From Echinostoma caproni (lineage: Eukaryota; Platyhelminthes; Trematoda; Plagiorchiida; Echinostomatidae), in contig UZAN01046733.1 of NCBI GenBank assembly GCA_900618425.1, forward strand, positions 7,335 through 22,743: 15,409 bases of DNA, in the 5' to 3' direction. The notes beneath the pieces were generated by a model that was not told the origin of the DNA, did no database searches, and saw nothing but the letters and a program-made list of their open reading frames with translations. Positions 1 to 9,770 of the stretch are shown one piece after another. The stretch's first letter is position 1, and every line of letters begins with the position of its first letter. Made by a program: the position numbers and the translations under genes.

Positions 1-55
1 GAGCAGCGCGGTCCTGATTATCCTGCGCGACGACCGATGCAGTATGGAATCATTT
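1..55 (-). mobile_element. 5' end fragment of an RTE-type LINE, minus strand
   Basis: These 55 bases are the reverse complement of 6804-6858, near the start of the RTE element in the BAF60 intron, with one mismatch that I can count (position 51). Homology stops abruptly at base 55. The element therefore reads leftwards out of the window and only its 5' edge is visible. The sharp stop close to 6804 suggests that the real 5' end of this family lies near there. High identity implies that this copy and the intronic one are close relatives. The rest of the copy would lie beyond the window edge. Confidence 0.88.
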
Positions 56-619
56 TTATTTGGTAATTCATTTTGTGGAATGGATTCGGTGTTACAGTTG
101 GTTCGTAATAAGGAAGTTATTTCTCGGATATAGCCTGCACCACCGTGGTAGGTAAAGGATCATTTTTCCCTGAAACTGCCTTTTTTTGATTATTTTCAAT
201 TAGGGGCATCTTGCTTGAATACCAATCTCGCGGAGAATAATCAATGATATTGCGTCATACGGAGAGATTCACTCCATCCGTCTGATCCGTGACCTATGAC
301 CGATTGAACTTTGCTAACTGTGTACTTGATTGGCACAATCGTTTTCTTGCAATAATCGATGCTATTTTGAGTCACGTATAAGCATCAGAGTAAAACTTGT
401 AAATTGACTTGCTTCCTGTTTGTCAAGTACACGTTCGCTGTGCACTAGCAGTGTTCTTGCTTACGTAGCTGGGAGAGGGCTACTAGTGCTCGTGGCGTCC
501 AATCTGTGCTGTGATCGTACTCGTGGGGCTAGACGACTAGTGTGGCCGTTGAGGTACCTGTGTTCCTCGTGTGTCATCGTGTGACATCTTGTTGTGTGTG
601 CATTTTGATCAATCGGGAC
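56..619. other. Unassigned spacer
   Basis: AT-rich at first, then mixed composition. I see no exon, RNA gene or clear repeat. The first part is the 5' flank of the minus-strand RTE fragment at 1-55. The last part (about 470-619) lies just beyond the point where reverse transcriptase homology of the neighbouring minus-strand LINE fades, and may be a further unrecognisable piece of it. Confidence 0.4.
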
Positions 620-2080
620 ACAGCGCACCGTGTTCGAAAAGGGCTGAAGGGAGGTCATCTGGGCCGCGAAATTTGTGGCGTTTCAGATTTCTTCCTCGGT
701 AGGCGAAGTGCCCACAGACCATGGAGCACTACGGGCATCGGGAGATGGAGGTGATGGTGTCGATGGGCAACTGAATTGTTGATGGAAGTGCTCTGCTCAG
801 CGCCCAAGCCGACGTAGATTGTGGATACATTCGTGATTAGTTCCGCATATGGTTCCACTGGTGTATTGTTTTGTGTTACCAGTGGCTCGGATTAGTCGAA
901 ACAATTTGTGAGCATTACCGGAAGCAGAGGCTAGCTCCATCGCGGAAGCGCGGAGTGCCCACCAGGCAACGCGATCTTCCTTTGGAACCGTTGCAGTTCA
1001 GCACTGAGAGTCCTGTGAACTGTGTTATACTCATTACTTGGAGGGATGCTTCGATAAGTGTCCAGGAGTTCTAGAGAACGTATCGAAACTCAGTGATTGA
1101 TTGTGCGTTTGGTGAAGCCATATTCTGTGGTGGCGGACTTATGCACGACGTTACGGATATGAGTCCACTGGTTATCGACGTTCGAGGATGACAGGCTGTC
1201 TAGATCAGCAGCTAACTTGTTTCGATAGGCATTTAGGTCGGTCATTTTGATCAAATCGAGTCTTCTCGGGTGACGTTGCTGTTTTCCACCAAAGGGCAAG
1301 GATAATTTCGCTCACACGAGTGTACCACCAGAGCTTTGGTATGTGCTCCAGATGGATTTACAGCCCGTCGTGCAGTTTCTCCATCGATAACTGATGGCAA
1401 TGTGATCTATATGAGTCCAGAGCTGAGGTCGCCAGGTAGCACGTTGGCGCCATGGTCGGCGAAAATTGGTTCTCGAAAGGAAAAGACCATGTTCAGCGCA
1501 GATTTTCAGGAGACGGTCGCCGTTGTTAGTTCTCTTAACACCGAGGGTATGCTGGCCACCAAGTGAGGTTTCGTCAGCGTCTAACCTACCTACTTGTGCG
1601 TCGCCGGTTAATATCGCGTTATCAGTGTGTCGTCTACTATGGAGAAGGTTGGTGAGTTGATGGTAAAACTCGTCTTTTTTGTGTCGGGACTGCAGTCCGT
1701 CCCCGCATAAGCCACGATGACGAACAGGCGGAGCTTTTTTATCCCATTACGAGATGCCCTTACCAATGCTTTTAGACGGATGGCACAGAGTCGACTATTG
1801 ACTGAAATCCAGTCCTGCTCCTGCACGTGCACTCAGTGCTATCCCCAAGCCGGCCTAACCAGCGGCCTCTGCCGTCGGGTTGTTGGAAAAGCGGAGGGTG
1901 AACGCGCTTGCATAATCCGGAGATGTTGGAGCGAGTTGCAGTACGTTGCTCGAATTCGGTAGGCGTGTCTCAGTGAGGCAACAAACGTCCGTGATAAGCG
2001 TTTCCAGTGTGCGAGCGAGTGTTACCTTAGCCCCAATTTACATAAGCGCTCGAACGCTGAAAGTTGCTAACTTTAGCTGC
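620..2080 (-). mobile_element. Decayed RTE-like LINE: endonuclease, linker and start of reverse transcriptase
   Basis: Translating the minus strand in shifting frames gives a continuous trail matching the intronic RTE. It starts at about 2076 with LKLATFSVRALM, then ITDVCCLTETRLPN (the endonuclease Glu motif), then WISVNSRLCAIRL near 1800. Next come a GDAQVGRLD segment near 1600 (GDFNAQVG in the relative) and HIDHIAISY near 1400. The linker follows with NVDNQWTHIRNVVHKSAT at 1100-1180 and AWWALRASAMELASASGNA near 900-960. It ends with TEEEI and GPDDLPSALFE of the early reverse transcriptase at about 630-690. Stops occur after RALM, within the endonuclease and before AEHF, with several frameshifts, so it cannot make protein. 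It is clearly more diverged than the intronic element. An SDH motif and the rest of the reverse transcriptase were not found. Confidence 0.9.
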
Positions 2081-2259
2081 GACCGGGGCGCGAATACTGT
2101 TTTGAGAACAACCTGAGCGGATGCTTGTTTCTTTCGCACGGACACATAACTGTGGTTTCTGCCGTTGTCTTGAGAAACACTTTTATTATACACATCTATG
2201 TAGTGAACAATAGACAAGGAGAACCCCATAGTCACAAAGATCTGCTGCTTCGTCATGGA

Positions 2260-2450
2260 AACCGTTAACCTAAGCCCCGGGACTTGGAGTGGCGAACCAC
2301 ATAAAGCCCCGATAGGTTAGGCGTGATATTGAACCGGACGATATCAAAGCTGCCTACCACCAAAGTCGGGTAGCGGTGGCGGGGCTGGAACCTCAAACAA
2401 TAGTTTCCAAAGCATGCCGGTGATAGCGACTAAACCACTGCGCCACCACC
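2260..2450 (-). mobile_element. tRNA-derived SINE or tRNA-like relic
   Basis: Read on the minus strand from 2450, the first 76 bases (2375-2450) resemble a tRNA. The first seven bases, GGTGGTG, pair with the last seven, CGCCACC, with one wobble. An A-box-like TGGCGCAGTGG follows, and a B-box-like GGTTCCAGCC lies at 2383-2392. The D, anticodon and T stems are poor, so it is not a working tRNA. About 110 further bases follow before the LINE trail region, which fits a SINE body. A (TA)n run touches its 5' edge. It lies directly upstream of the minus-strand LINE in the same orientation. The body boundary at 2260 is a guess. Confidence 0.6.
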
Positions 2451-2454
2451 ATTT

Positions 2455-2473
2455 TATATATATATATATATAT
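2455..2473. repeat. (TA)n microsatellite
   Basis: An uninterrupted TA run of 19 bases, five bases from the 5' edge of the minus-strand tRNA-like element. Simple repeats of this kind are common at retroelement edges or as slippage products. Confidence 0.95.
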
Positions 2474-2774
2474 CGCAATCGATAACGCAAAAGTTGTGGC
2501 GCGAGCTAAGACGAAGGGGGAACGATTAATCCTCAAAGCTCTGCATTCAGTCCATTCGTTCAACCGACACGTCTAGATAGACAAACATTACGTCACACTC
2601 GCAAAACCCCGCGACGATTAGTGGACTAATAGACATACAAACAGCCCACAGGCGCACAAAAAGACGATAATCCCATTATTTCATTCATTTCATTTACGTT
2701 TGACACCGAGTCCTGGTTTGGATCAAAACGTTAGAATAAACATTTTACAACTCAGTGTACACCTTCACTCTCTT

Positions 2775-2806
<32 letters not shown>

Positions 2807-4325
2807 CGTATATTTATTGTTTTATGGCACACTCCCCAAACCCATAGTAATTCACTGATTGGTCACTAAAAAGTGTAGTTTCTTTCAGACAAACAGCTCG
2901 AATGATTTAAAGACCTGTACGTACTGTCATACTGTATTCCTTCTCGTTTGTGATAGATTATTTGTCCTCAGAAATAGAGCCGACATTGCGTCCTTACCTC
3001 TTTAGCTCAGTATAGTTAGTTTTACTGTAGTTTGTTATGAAAACTGTATGTCTATCTCTATGACCTCAACTGGTGAACTACATAGAACTTGCAATACGGC
3101 ATTGCAGTTGTCTGTCATTTGATCAAGTGATATTTCGTTTGCTTCTCGGCTTGACCGCCTAAAAGTGGTGGCCGCTGGATTTGAATGGAGCGCAGTCCTA
3201 ATGGTGTTATAGTGTCTAGAACCCTAGTCGGTGCATCATCCTAGTTTGTGACTCACTTTCCTACTTATGAGTAGTCAAATCAGATAGCTTCCTTTCACGG
3301 TTATTCAAAGAGCCGCGGGTGCGTAAAACACTGCCTTGAGATTCCTGAGGAATTTGTTAACAAACAGACTATACTTTCTACCACTGTTTACCTGAATATA
3401 AATTTTAATGAAACAACTCCCAGTCAATTCAGAGTAAGATTTATAGGTATGTTTAATCAACACCCGGATTTATACCAGTACTTATCATTTTAAAAGTGCG
3501 AAGCAGATAGCAAAAGGATCAGCAAGTCAAATGCACACTTGTGCGTACTCCATGTATTCGAACACATACTGCCAGCAGAGCACTTTTTATCATTTTGCTT
3601 TTTGTGGCTATCAACGCAATGTCAACAATTCGAATGCCATTTGTTGCATTTAGCAATATTTCATCTTTGGATTAGTTGAACATAACTTTTTAAATGTTGT
3701 AAGTTCGACACTACGACTAGTTTTCAACATAGTGCCTACTCAACCAGAATTAGGTGAACACACCTTGGTTTGTACCTTTGCGAGAAGGACCCATGGGGGT
3801 CATTTTAATCGAATGTGATTCTCATCAACACAGTGTTCCCGCGTAAGCGAGCTCATGAGGCCTTAAATTTATTCAGTTAGATATATGGCTTTTTTATACT
3901 AACGAACGCATCCTCTGACCACACAGGAGAATGGCCATTAAATGGCTATCCATGAATGATTGAGGATATTGCTTCTTGGAATAAGCGATCTATGATATGG
4001 GGGCCACATGCGATTCTGTAGCAAGTCTGGAGGCTTGGGTTACCAGCTTCCATGAATGAACAGACGGTCCTCGTGGCTACGGGATTTACTCCTGCTGTTC
4101 ATCACACGATGGTGTTTAGTAAAATAAAAGTATGTCAATTTTTCGTCTAGTAAGAGATCTCCTTGTCACAAAACCACAGATATCTGCTTTTGCCAACTGT
4201 GGTAATCTGTCCTTGGTATCGGAAATCGAATCGCAATAATCCGCGCAGCTACCGAACTAGTACGCAGTATGAAATAGAACACCAGAATATTTGAAGTCGA
4301 ATTATATTACGCGCCGAAATTGTAC
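2474..4325. other. Long unassigned region
   Basis: About 1.85 kb with no open frame longer than about 60 codons that looks coding, no domain trail in any frame that I could follow, and no RNA gene. It contains a second TA microsatellite at 2776-2802. It could be intron or intergenic DNA upstream of the BAF60 exon at 5413; I cannot tell which. Confidence 0.5.
2776..2802. repeat. (AT)n microsatellite
   Basis: An uninterrupted alternating AT run of about 27 bases, the longest simple repeat in the window. Confidence 0.95.
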
Positions 4326-4667
4326 AAAGCAAACCATCGAACTTTTTTATGCAAAGATTATCGTACCGTAATTTTTTCAGCACAGTCTGAGCTCTAACGC
4401 GCGAAATTTCTTCCTATATGTATGAATATGGCCTTGTTTAGTAGTTAGACACTTTGCAAGCCATGTTTCCTTCTCATCATCATCATCGTTGTATTTCACT
4501 GTACGATGATGATGATGATGAGAAGGAAACGTGGCTTGCAGTGTCTCACTACTAAATAATGCCATATTTATTCATGTAGGGAGAAATTTCGCACGTTAGA
4601 ATTCAGACTGTGCCAAACAAATTACGGTACGATAATCTTTGCATAAAAAAGTTCGATGATTTGCTTT
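4326..4667. repeat. Large imperfect palindrome (foldback hairpin)
   Basis: The left arm, 4326-4488, and right arm, 4504-4667, are reverse complements over about 163 bases. By hand count they are roughly 90% identical, with a 15-base loop at 4489-4503. Differences are scattered substitutions, a one-base indel and one extra trinucleotide in the right arm. Next to the loop the arms end in CAT repeats on the left (four units) and ATG repeats on the right (five units). Matching outer ends read AAAGCAAAC and GTTTGCTTT-like. No transposase or target duplication was seen. It could be a foldback or MITE-type element, or two inverted copies of a short retroelement joined at their trinucleotide tails. 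Confidence 0.92.
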
Positions 4668-5412
4668 TGCGTGCGATATTGCCAGGTTGTCAAAGTCAAA
4701 CAGTTCGATTTTAAAGGGGAATTCATAACCGGAGCCAAATTCTGATCCGCAAAGCATCGACGCGGTGTGTGAAAACCGCATTCAATTGGAGCCCTGTGTC
4801 TAGTTAATTGGATCACATGCCCTTTGAACGGGGTCTAATGTCCAAGGTGTTCAACACACCTCTATGCCCAATTGAGCCGGTGATCATTGCCATAACCATG
4901 GTGTGATCTCATGTGTGGTTCATACGCCTCTTCTTGGTTTTTTTGGAATCAGGGTAGGCAACTTCCCTGGATGAAACGACCTTGGTTATAGCGTCTGATG
5001 TTGTCTTTTCGTCCTCGTTTTAGTGGAGACACCGCCATGTGAAGGCAGTGAGTAGGGCTTCCTCTGCAGAGGTTGTTTGAAAAGCCTGGTCATGTAAGAG
5101 CATTTCGCGAAGTGCAAGGAAAGGTTGACCCGACAACCTAAAACAACCAACCCGGACAATAGCGAAACTTTCAAAGCATTAAATTTACCGATATCAGATA
5201 TCATTTATCTGTCCCAGGACTGAGGATTTTGTCACCAGGGTTAAACAGTACTTGAAAATTCAGTGAATCATGTACACATGAACAAACTATCTTATTTATA
5301 AAGTGGTTCGAACTCATTCCAGGTAATTGAGAGACTGACTTTGCATTTTGTTCAAGTTTTGACATCATTGTCACTTCTTTCAGTTGACTAAGTATTGGTT
5401 TTGTTTTTCCAG
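4668..5412. other. Unassigned region upstream of a BAF60 exon
   Basis: No recognisable coding trail or element. The last bases form a pyrimidine-rich tract (TTTGTTTTTCCAG at 5400-5412) that serves as the splice acceptor of the next exon, so at least the end of this stretch is intron. No candidate for the preceding exon was recognised. Confidence 0.5.
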
Positions 5413-5545
5413 GCCCACGGCCCCCTACAAGTACTGGAGGCATGGTGCCGATGGTTTCACAGGCGCCTGTGGCTCAAGTTGCCAGCCGCCGTATGTTACC
5501 CACCGATCCGCGCCTACACCAGATCATCGGTCGGGCTGCCGCTGC
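5413..5545 (+). CDS. SMARCD/BAF60 exon, N-terminal linker region (partial gene)
   Basis: This is an internal exon of a BAF60-type subunit of SWI/SNF chromatin remodelling complexes, a nuclear protein that bridges the complex to transcription factors. It starts after TTTTTCCAG and ends before GTAAGT, a strong donor. The chosen frame gives two bases, 43 codons and two bases. It begins PRPPTSTGGMVPM, is rich in Pro, Met, Gln and Ala, and ends with DPRLHQIIGRAAA. Composition fits the low-complexity N-terminal part of SMARCD proteins, which is poorly conserved, so this exon alone would not be diagnostic. The support is phase: its last two bases, GC, plus the first base of the exon at 12095 make an Ala codon leading straight into KRKRRLADRLL. 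The preceding exon must end in phase 1 and was not found. Another frame is open for 121 codons but runs through the donor. Confidence 0.75.
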
Positions 5546-6442
5546 GTAAGTTTCCCATTGTACATTGAATTCAATAACCACCACTTCCGACACAGCATGT
5601 TTTATTCATCAGGTTGCCTAGTTTTTTACTACGCGGTTTACGTAATTAAAATAGAAGTATTAAACTGTGTTTTTATGAGGGCCCGCCAACACTATATTCC
5701 TTGGTATCCACGTAAGGAGGCACATCAATTTTTCGATAAAGTGGTTTGAAGTAACCTTAGTCTATATGAAATAACTATGTACGATTTGTGTCGATATTCT
5801 GACATAGAACTGACTATCCGATGCGTTCTCTTGGTCAGTTGCTGGGGTGCAGACACAATGTACGAACGTTTTTCGGTCACTTACATCAAAAACTAAAATT
5901 TTCGCATTTCCTGCAATATCTGTGAACAAAAATGAGGAGAGGGAATTTGATCAATCATTGGTCTCTGCGGTAAATAGTGTTTGTATTATCGGATTCTGAA
6001 CATCCAAAACGTAATCCGATTTGTCGCTGCACCCAATGCTAAGTGTGGACCGTGTAGCTACCAGACGTGTTATCACGACCGCAAGTAAACTGATGCATCA
6101 TATTTAAGGTATCATGTGACAATCCCTCAGGTAGCTCCTAAGATACCCCGGTTAAAAAATCTTTACTCACTGCCTTCATTTGCGAAGTTGCTAGCCCACT
6201 CAGGAAGGAGCACCAAAATGCCAACATCTGGAGCTATAACCGGGCCAGTGAATGACTGGCAGTTCAATTAGACGAACTGAAAAATGCCCGATTCCAAACC
6301 AACGAAGAAGAGGAACACAAATTATGCCTACATTCTTCTTTTTCTGGTGGCTTGCTTGGGTATTGAGTTGCATTGAGCACCTTTACTGTCGGACTCAATC
6401 GAGTCGGCGTATCATTTGGTGGATTGCAGACCGTCTCGACGA
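5546..6442. other. Intronic stretch without recognised features
   Basis: About 900 bases of unique-looking sequence between the donor and the first repeat unit. No coding trail. Two adjacent short perfect hairpins occur at 6245-6259 (CCAGT/ACTGG) and 6260-6279 (CAGTTC/GAACTG). Otherwise nothing stands out. Confidence 0.5.
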
Positions 6443-6782
6443 GACTGCACCTTGACGTGGTGTGCTGGCTTGTGCACCTCTCTGACCCAACGAGCTACAC
6501 AGTATGGCTTTTGTCAAGCTGCAGATTTAATCATGCGTGGAAGGTCAAAGAGTAGAGGTCAGACGAAGTCCAGTCTCCTGGTCCTCCAGGTTGGGAGTTC
6601 GACTCGAGTTAGCGTCTCGGTCGGTGAAATGGTAGAGGAGTAATTGATCCAAGTAAATGGCCCCTACTTCGGTTTACCCGCTGCCTTGCGGTCAGGTTCT
6701 TGTTAGAACTAAAGGATTTGGACGAGAACTCCAATCGTTCTGCTTAGTGGCGGGACACCCCAGCAGTACCGGTCCATCAAAC
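6443..6782 (+). repeat. 340-base repeat unit, copy 1 (SINE-like)
   Basis: This unit aligns along its whole length with 10884-11227. Shared blocks include GACCCAACGAGC, GTCTCCTGGTCCTCCAGGTT, GGAGTAATTGATCCAAGT and GCTTAGTGG. It has a B-box-like AGTTCGACTC at 6596-6605 preceded by a CCTGG-TCCT-CCAGG hairpin, reminiscent of the 3' half of a tRNA. A weak A-box-like AGGTCAAAGAG lies at about 6542. It ends where the RTE begins, with the RTE reading frame ATG at 6787. It could be a tRNA-related SINE or part of a longer 5' leader of this RTE family. No protein is encoded. Confidence 0.85.
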
Positions 6783-6786
6783 TCAA

Positions 6787-8010
6787 ATGCATACACAACC
6801 AACAAATAATTCCATACTGCATCGGTCGTCGCGCAGGATAATCAGGACCGCGCTGCTCATTGCATCGAGCAGGGTGGGTAGTGATAAGTGGGCTACTGCT
6901 CAGATATCCCAACCTTTGTTTAACTCTTTATCCTCCGTACCCAACCCTCTCTCTTCACCCTTTCTTCCAACCCGTAACATTCCCTCAGACAACGTGTCCG
7001 TCACTCGCCAAAGTTCGTTGCCAAGTAGCTCGAGAAGTAGTTTACCACAAAATAGATTGCAGATTCTGAATCCTCGTCAAACACTGAACCTGGTGGCCAT
7101 CAACGTGAGGACTCTGATGCAGGTAGGTCAACAAGCGTGTCTGGCGCGTACAATGAACTCTTTGGGGGTTGATGTCTGCCGCGTGTCGGAAAGTCGAATC
7201 CAGGATCCGAGTACTATATACCAATTAAGCTCACCGGGGTTGTCTTCGAGGTTCTTCCTCCGCACGTCAGGTGATGACGAAGTCCGTTCAGTAGGCCAGC
7301 GTGGTGTGGGCATTGTACTGAATAATACAGCCGAAGCCGCACTACCCAATTGGATCCCTGTCAACAGCCGCTTATGTGCGATGCGGCTCCATGGGCCTAC
7401 CAGCGTCCGGAAGGGAAGCAACACCAAACGGTGTTTATTCATCATTTCAGCGTATGCTCCGACCAACTGCAGTTCTGACGCACAAAAGGACGAGTTTTAT
7501 GATAGACTCACCGAACTCATTCGGTTGAGTCGAAGCTCCGATATAGTTGTTCTCTCAGGTGATTTTAACGCTCAAGTTGGAAAACTGAGCGCATCGGAAG
7601 CTTGCCTAGGCGGTCATTGTGCTCTGCTCTGCCAGCGGACAGATAATGGCGATCGACTTCTTCAGTTCTGCGAAGACCATCATCTGTTCCTATGCAGCAC
7701 CAACTTCCGACACAGCTCTCAACGGACAGCAACGTGGCGCTCAAATTCAACTGGCACGCTAACTCAGATCGACCACATAGCAGTAAGCTACTGTTGTCGT
7801 GGCTCAGTACAAAACTGCAGGTCTTATTGGATCAACTGCGTTGAATCTGATCATGCGTTAGTTTTGATGCAGTTCACTCTCCAATTCACTGGTCGCAGAA
7901 AATCCCACCAAACTCAATTGGCAGATCATCGCTTATCTGACCCAGCCGTTCGTGCCCGTTTTGACTCAGAACTAGGGCAAGAGCTAACCACACCGCGGGT
8001 GGTAGTGTAA
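6787..8010 (+). CDS. LINE endonuclease domain, open frame
   Basis: A 407-codon open frame. The first 100 residues are Ser-, Pro- and Asn-rich and not recognised. Residues 100-365 form an exonuclease-endonuclease-phosphatase fold domain of the LINE type. Expected catalytic positions are all there: Asn106 in AINVRTL, Glu135 in VSESR, Asp259 and Asn261 in LSGDFNAQVG, Asp329 in QIDHIAVS, and Asp355-His356 in ESDHALVL. The domain makes the first nick in target DNA. The frame then closes at a stop at 8010. The relatives' linker continues in another frame from about 7983, so a small indel near 7985-8005 has separated endonuclease from reverse transcriptase. The start at 6787 is simply the first ATG. 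The 5' fragment at 1-55 matches inside this frame (6804-6858). Expression is not shown. Confidence 0.85.
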   Translation: MHTQPTNNSILHRSSRRIIRTALLIASSRVGSDKWATAQISQPLFNSLSSVPNPLSSPFLPTRNIPSDNVSVTRQSSLPSSSRSSLPQNRLQILNPRQTLNLVAINVRTLMQVGQQACLARTMNSLGVDVCRVSESRIQDPSTIYQLSSPGLSSRFFLRTSGDDEVRSVGQRGVGIVLNNTAEAALPNWIPVNSRLCAMRLHGPTSVRKGSNTKRCLFIISAYAPTNCSSDAQKDEFYDRLTELIRLSRSSDIVVLSGDFNAQVGKLSASEACLGGHCALLCQRTDNGDRLLQFCEDHHLFLCSTNFRHSSQRTATWRSNSTGTLTQIDHIAVSYCCRGSVQNCRSYWINCVESDHALVLMQFTLQFTGRRKSHQTQLADHRLSDPAVRARFDSELGQELTTPRVVV

Positions 8011-9770
8011 ATGAACAATAAGATCAGATTAGCCGAGCAATGCACTCCGCAGCGAATGTTGTATGTGGATCTGAAGCAGTAGCCCGCCCAAGGCAGTGTA
8101 TATCTGATGAGTCAGTAGCACTGATGGAGAAAAAGTGGCAAATCCCAACCACCCGGGATCAAGGTAGGGCTAGGTGGCGCCTACAACGTCACCTCACGAG
8201 GAGCCTCAAGAAAGACTGTGAGACCTGGTGGGCAACAATAGCTAGTGAAATGGAAGTAGCAGCTGCATCGGGGAATAGTCAGAGACTGTTCCAACTGATA
8301 CGCAATACGGGAGGTCGGCGAACCACAGTTAGTGAGACAGTCTGCGACAAAAGTGGGCAAGCTATTCACAGTAGGGAACAACGGCTCGACCGTTAAGCGG
8401 AGCACTTCATCGAACATGTCAGCTGGCCAGGCGCTAACCAGGCTATCTCCTCCGATGTAGCTGAGAATCCATAGGCATTGCCATCTGAACCTCTTACTGC
8501 AGGAGAAGTCCGTTCTTGCATCCAAGCCCTGGAGAAAGGAAAAGCAGCAGGGCCAGACGAGCTTCCTCCCACTCTTTTCAAGATGTGGGGAGGGGGTGGC
8601 AATGACCTTGTAGACTCCATTACTGATTTAATGCGTAACATCTGGTTACACAAGCGCATTCCATCATCCTGGATCGAATCACTAATCGTTCCAATTTCTA
8701 AGAAGGGATCTCGCAATAACTGCGCAAACCGCCATGGAATAAGTTTGATCCCAATCATCGCCAAGTTACTAGCCTCCATTATACTTCCACGTCTGATGCC
8801 GTTTAAGGAGATAAACATTCGCGAACAACATGCAGGATTTCGACCAGGTCGCGGTTGTATCGATTAAATCTTCACTTTGAGTCAAGTCCTCGAGCTACGC
8901 CATACGCACCGACGACCAACGGTTATCGTGTTCCTTGACCTAAAAGGAGCCTTCGATCCCTTATGGGTTCGCTCCTTCGCAAAGGAATGCCGCAGAAGTA
9001 TGTGAATATACAGAGTTCACTCTACTCATACTTCTGGTAGCGCAAGGGTGTACGGCCAGCTGAGTAGGTCGTTCATAACTAGCAGCGGTGTTCGGCAAGG
9101 GTGCCCACTTTCGCCATTCCTATTCAGTTTCGTCATAGACAAAATACTGGAGAACACACTAAGTGGTCTCCGAAAGGTAAGTATTGAATGGGCAGCTGGA
9201 GAACAGGTGTACAATTTGGAGTACGCTAACGGCATCGTTTGCTTGTTCGAATGTGTGGAGGATGCACAAAGAGCCCTTGACAGATTATCAAGTTCTGTCG
9301 CTCCATTCGGCATGTGCTTTGCACCTTCAAAGTGCAAAGTGATGCCACAAGGCTGGGTGTCGCCGAGTTCCGTTCGGAAACTAGACGGTCAGGAATTAGA
9401 TGAAGTTGACTGCTTCTCGTACTTAGGTAGCTGCGTGACCAACGACGGCAGGGCATCGAAGGAGATAACCGCCCGCATTTCCAAGAATCGAGCAGCGTAC
9501 GCAGGGTTAAAACACCTGTGGCGACGACGTGGTGTTTCATTAAAGTTGAAAAGCCGCGTCTTCTGTGCCACTGTGCAATCGATTATGCTTTATGGTTGTG
9601 AGACCTTGAATTTGCGGGTAGAAGACACCCGTCGTTTAGCAGTGTTCGACAATCGATGCTTACGTAGTCTGGCTCAAGTGGGATGGAGTGAATGGGTTAG
9701 TAACTTGGAAGTAAGTCTTCGGGTGTTAGGCAATACACCAGACAAAACCTGCTATCTCATCCCATCCAGC
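7983..9770 (+). pseudogene. LINE linker and reverse transcriptase, broken, active site lost
   Basis: In frame 3 the linker reads from GGSVNEQ through LMEKKWQIPTTR and WWATIASEMEVAAASGN to AEHFIEHVSW, with stops at 8019 and 8394. Reverse transcriptase begins at about 8478 after a stop at 8472. Its markers are GKAAGPDELPP, SLIVPISKKGS, GISLIPIIAKLLASI, EQHAGFRPGRG, and motif A VIVFLDLKGAFD (Asp at 8937). A stop lies at 8865-8867. Between AFDPLW and SARVYGQLSRSF the frame shifts and returns; RKGMPQKYVN is readable in another frame. Motif B is GVRQGCPLSPFLF (about 9090). The catalytic box at 9222-9233 reads YANG in place of YADD, removing both metal-binding aspartates. The thumb and C-terminal part continue to FDNRCLRSLAQVGW and leave frame after LRVLGNTPDKT. 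Non-functional on several independent grounds. Confidence 0.9.

Noticed and set aside
871..1299. Plus-strand small frames
   Set aside because: The minus strand here carries the LINE linker trail, so the plus frames are antisense noise.
2375..2450. Functional tRNA gene
   Set aside because: The D, anticodon and T stems are badly paired and a SINE-like body follows.
2776..2802. TATA promoter
   Set aside because: It is a long dinucleotide run with no nearby gene start.
4377..4565. Open frame with runs of His and Asp
   Set aside because: The runs are just translations of the CAT and ATG repeats in the palindrome; no other coding sign.
5384..5749. A 121-codon open frame over the BAF60 exon
   Set aside because: It reads through a strong GTAAGT donor in a frame that does not join the next exon in phase; the shifted frame does.
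8101..8160. CTGATGAG motif suggesting a hammerhead ribozyme
   Set aside because: No GAAA partner or pairing stems around it, and it lies within the LINE linker coding sequence.
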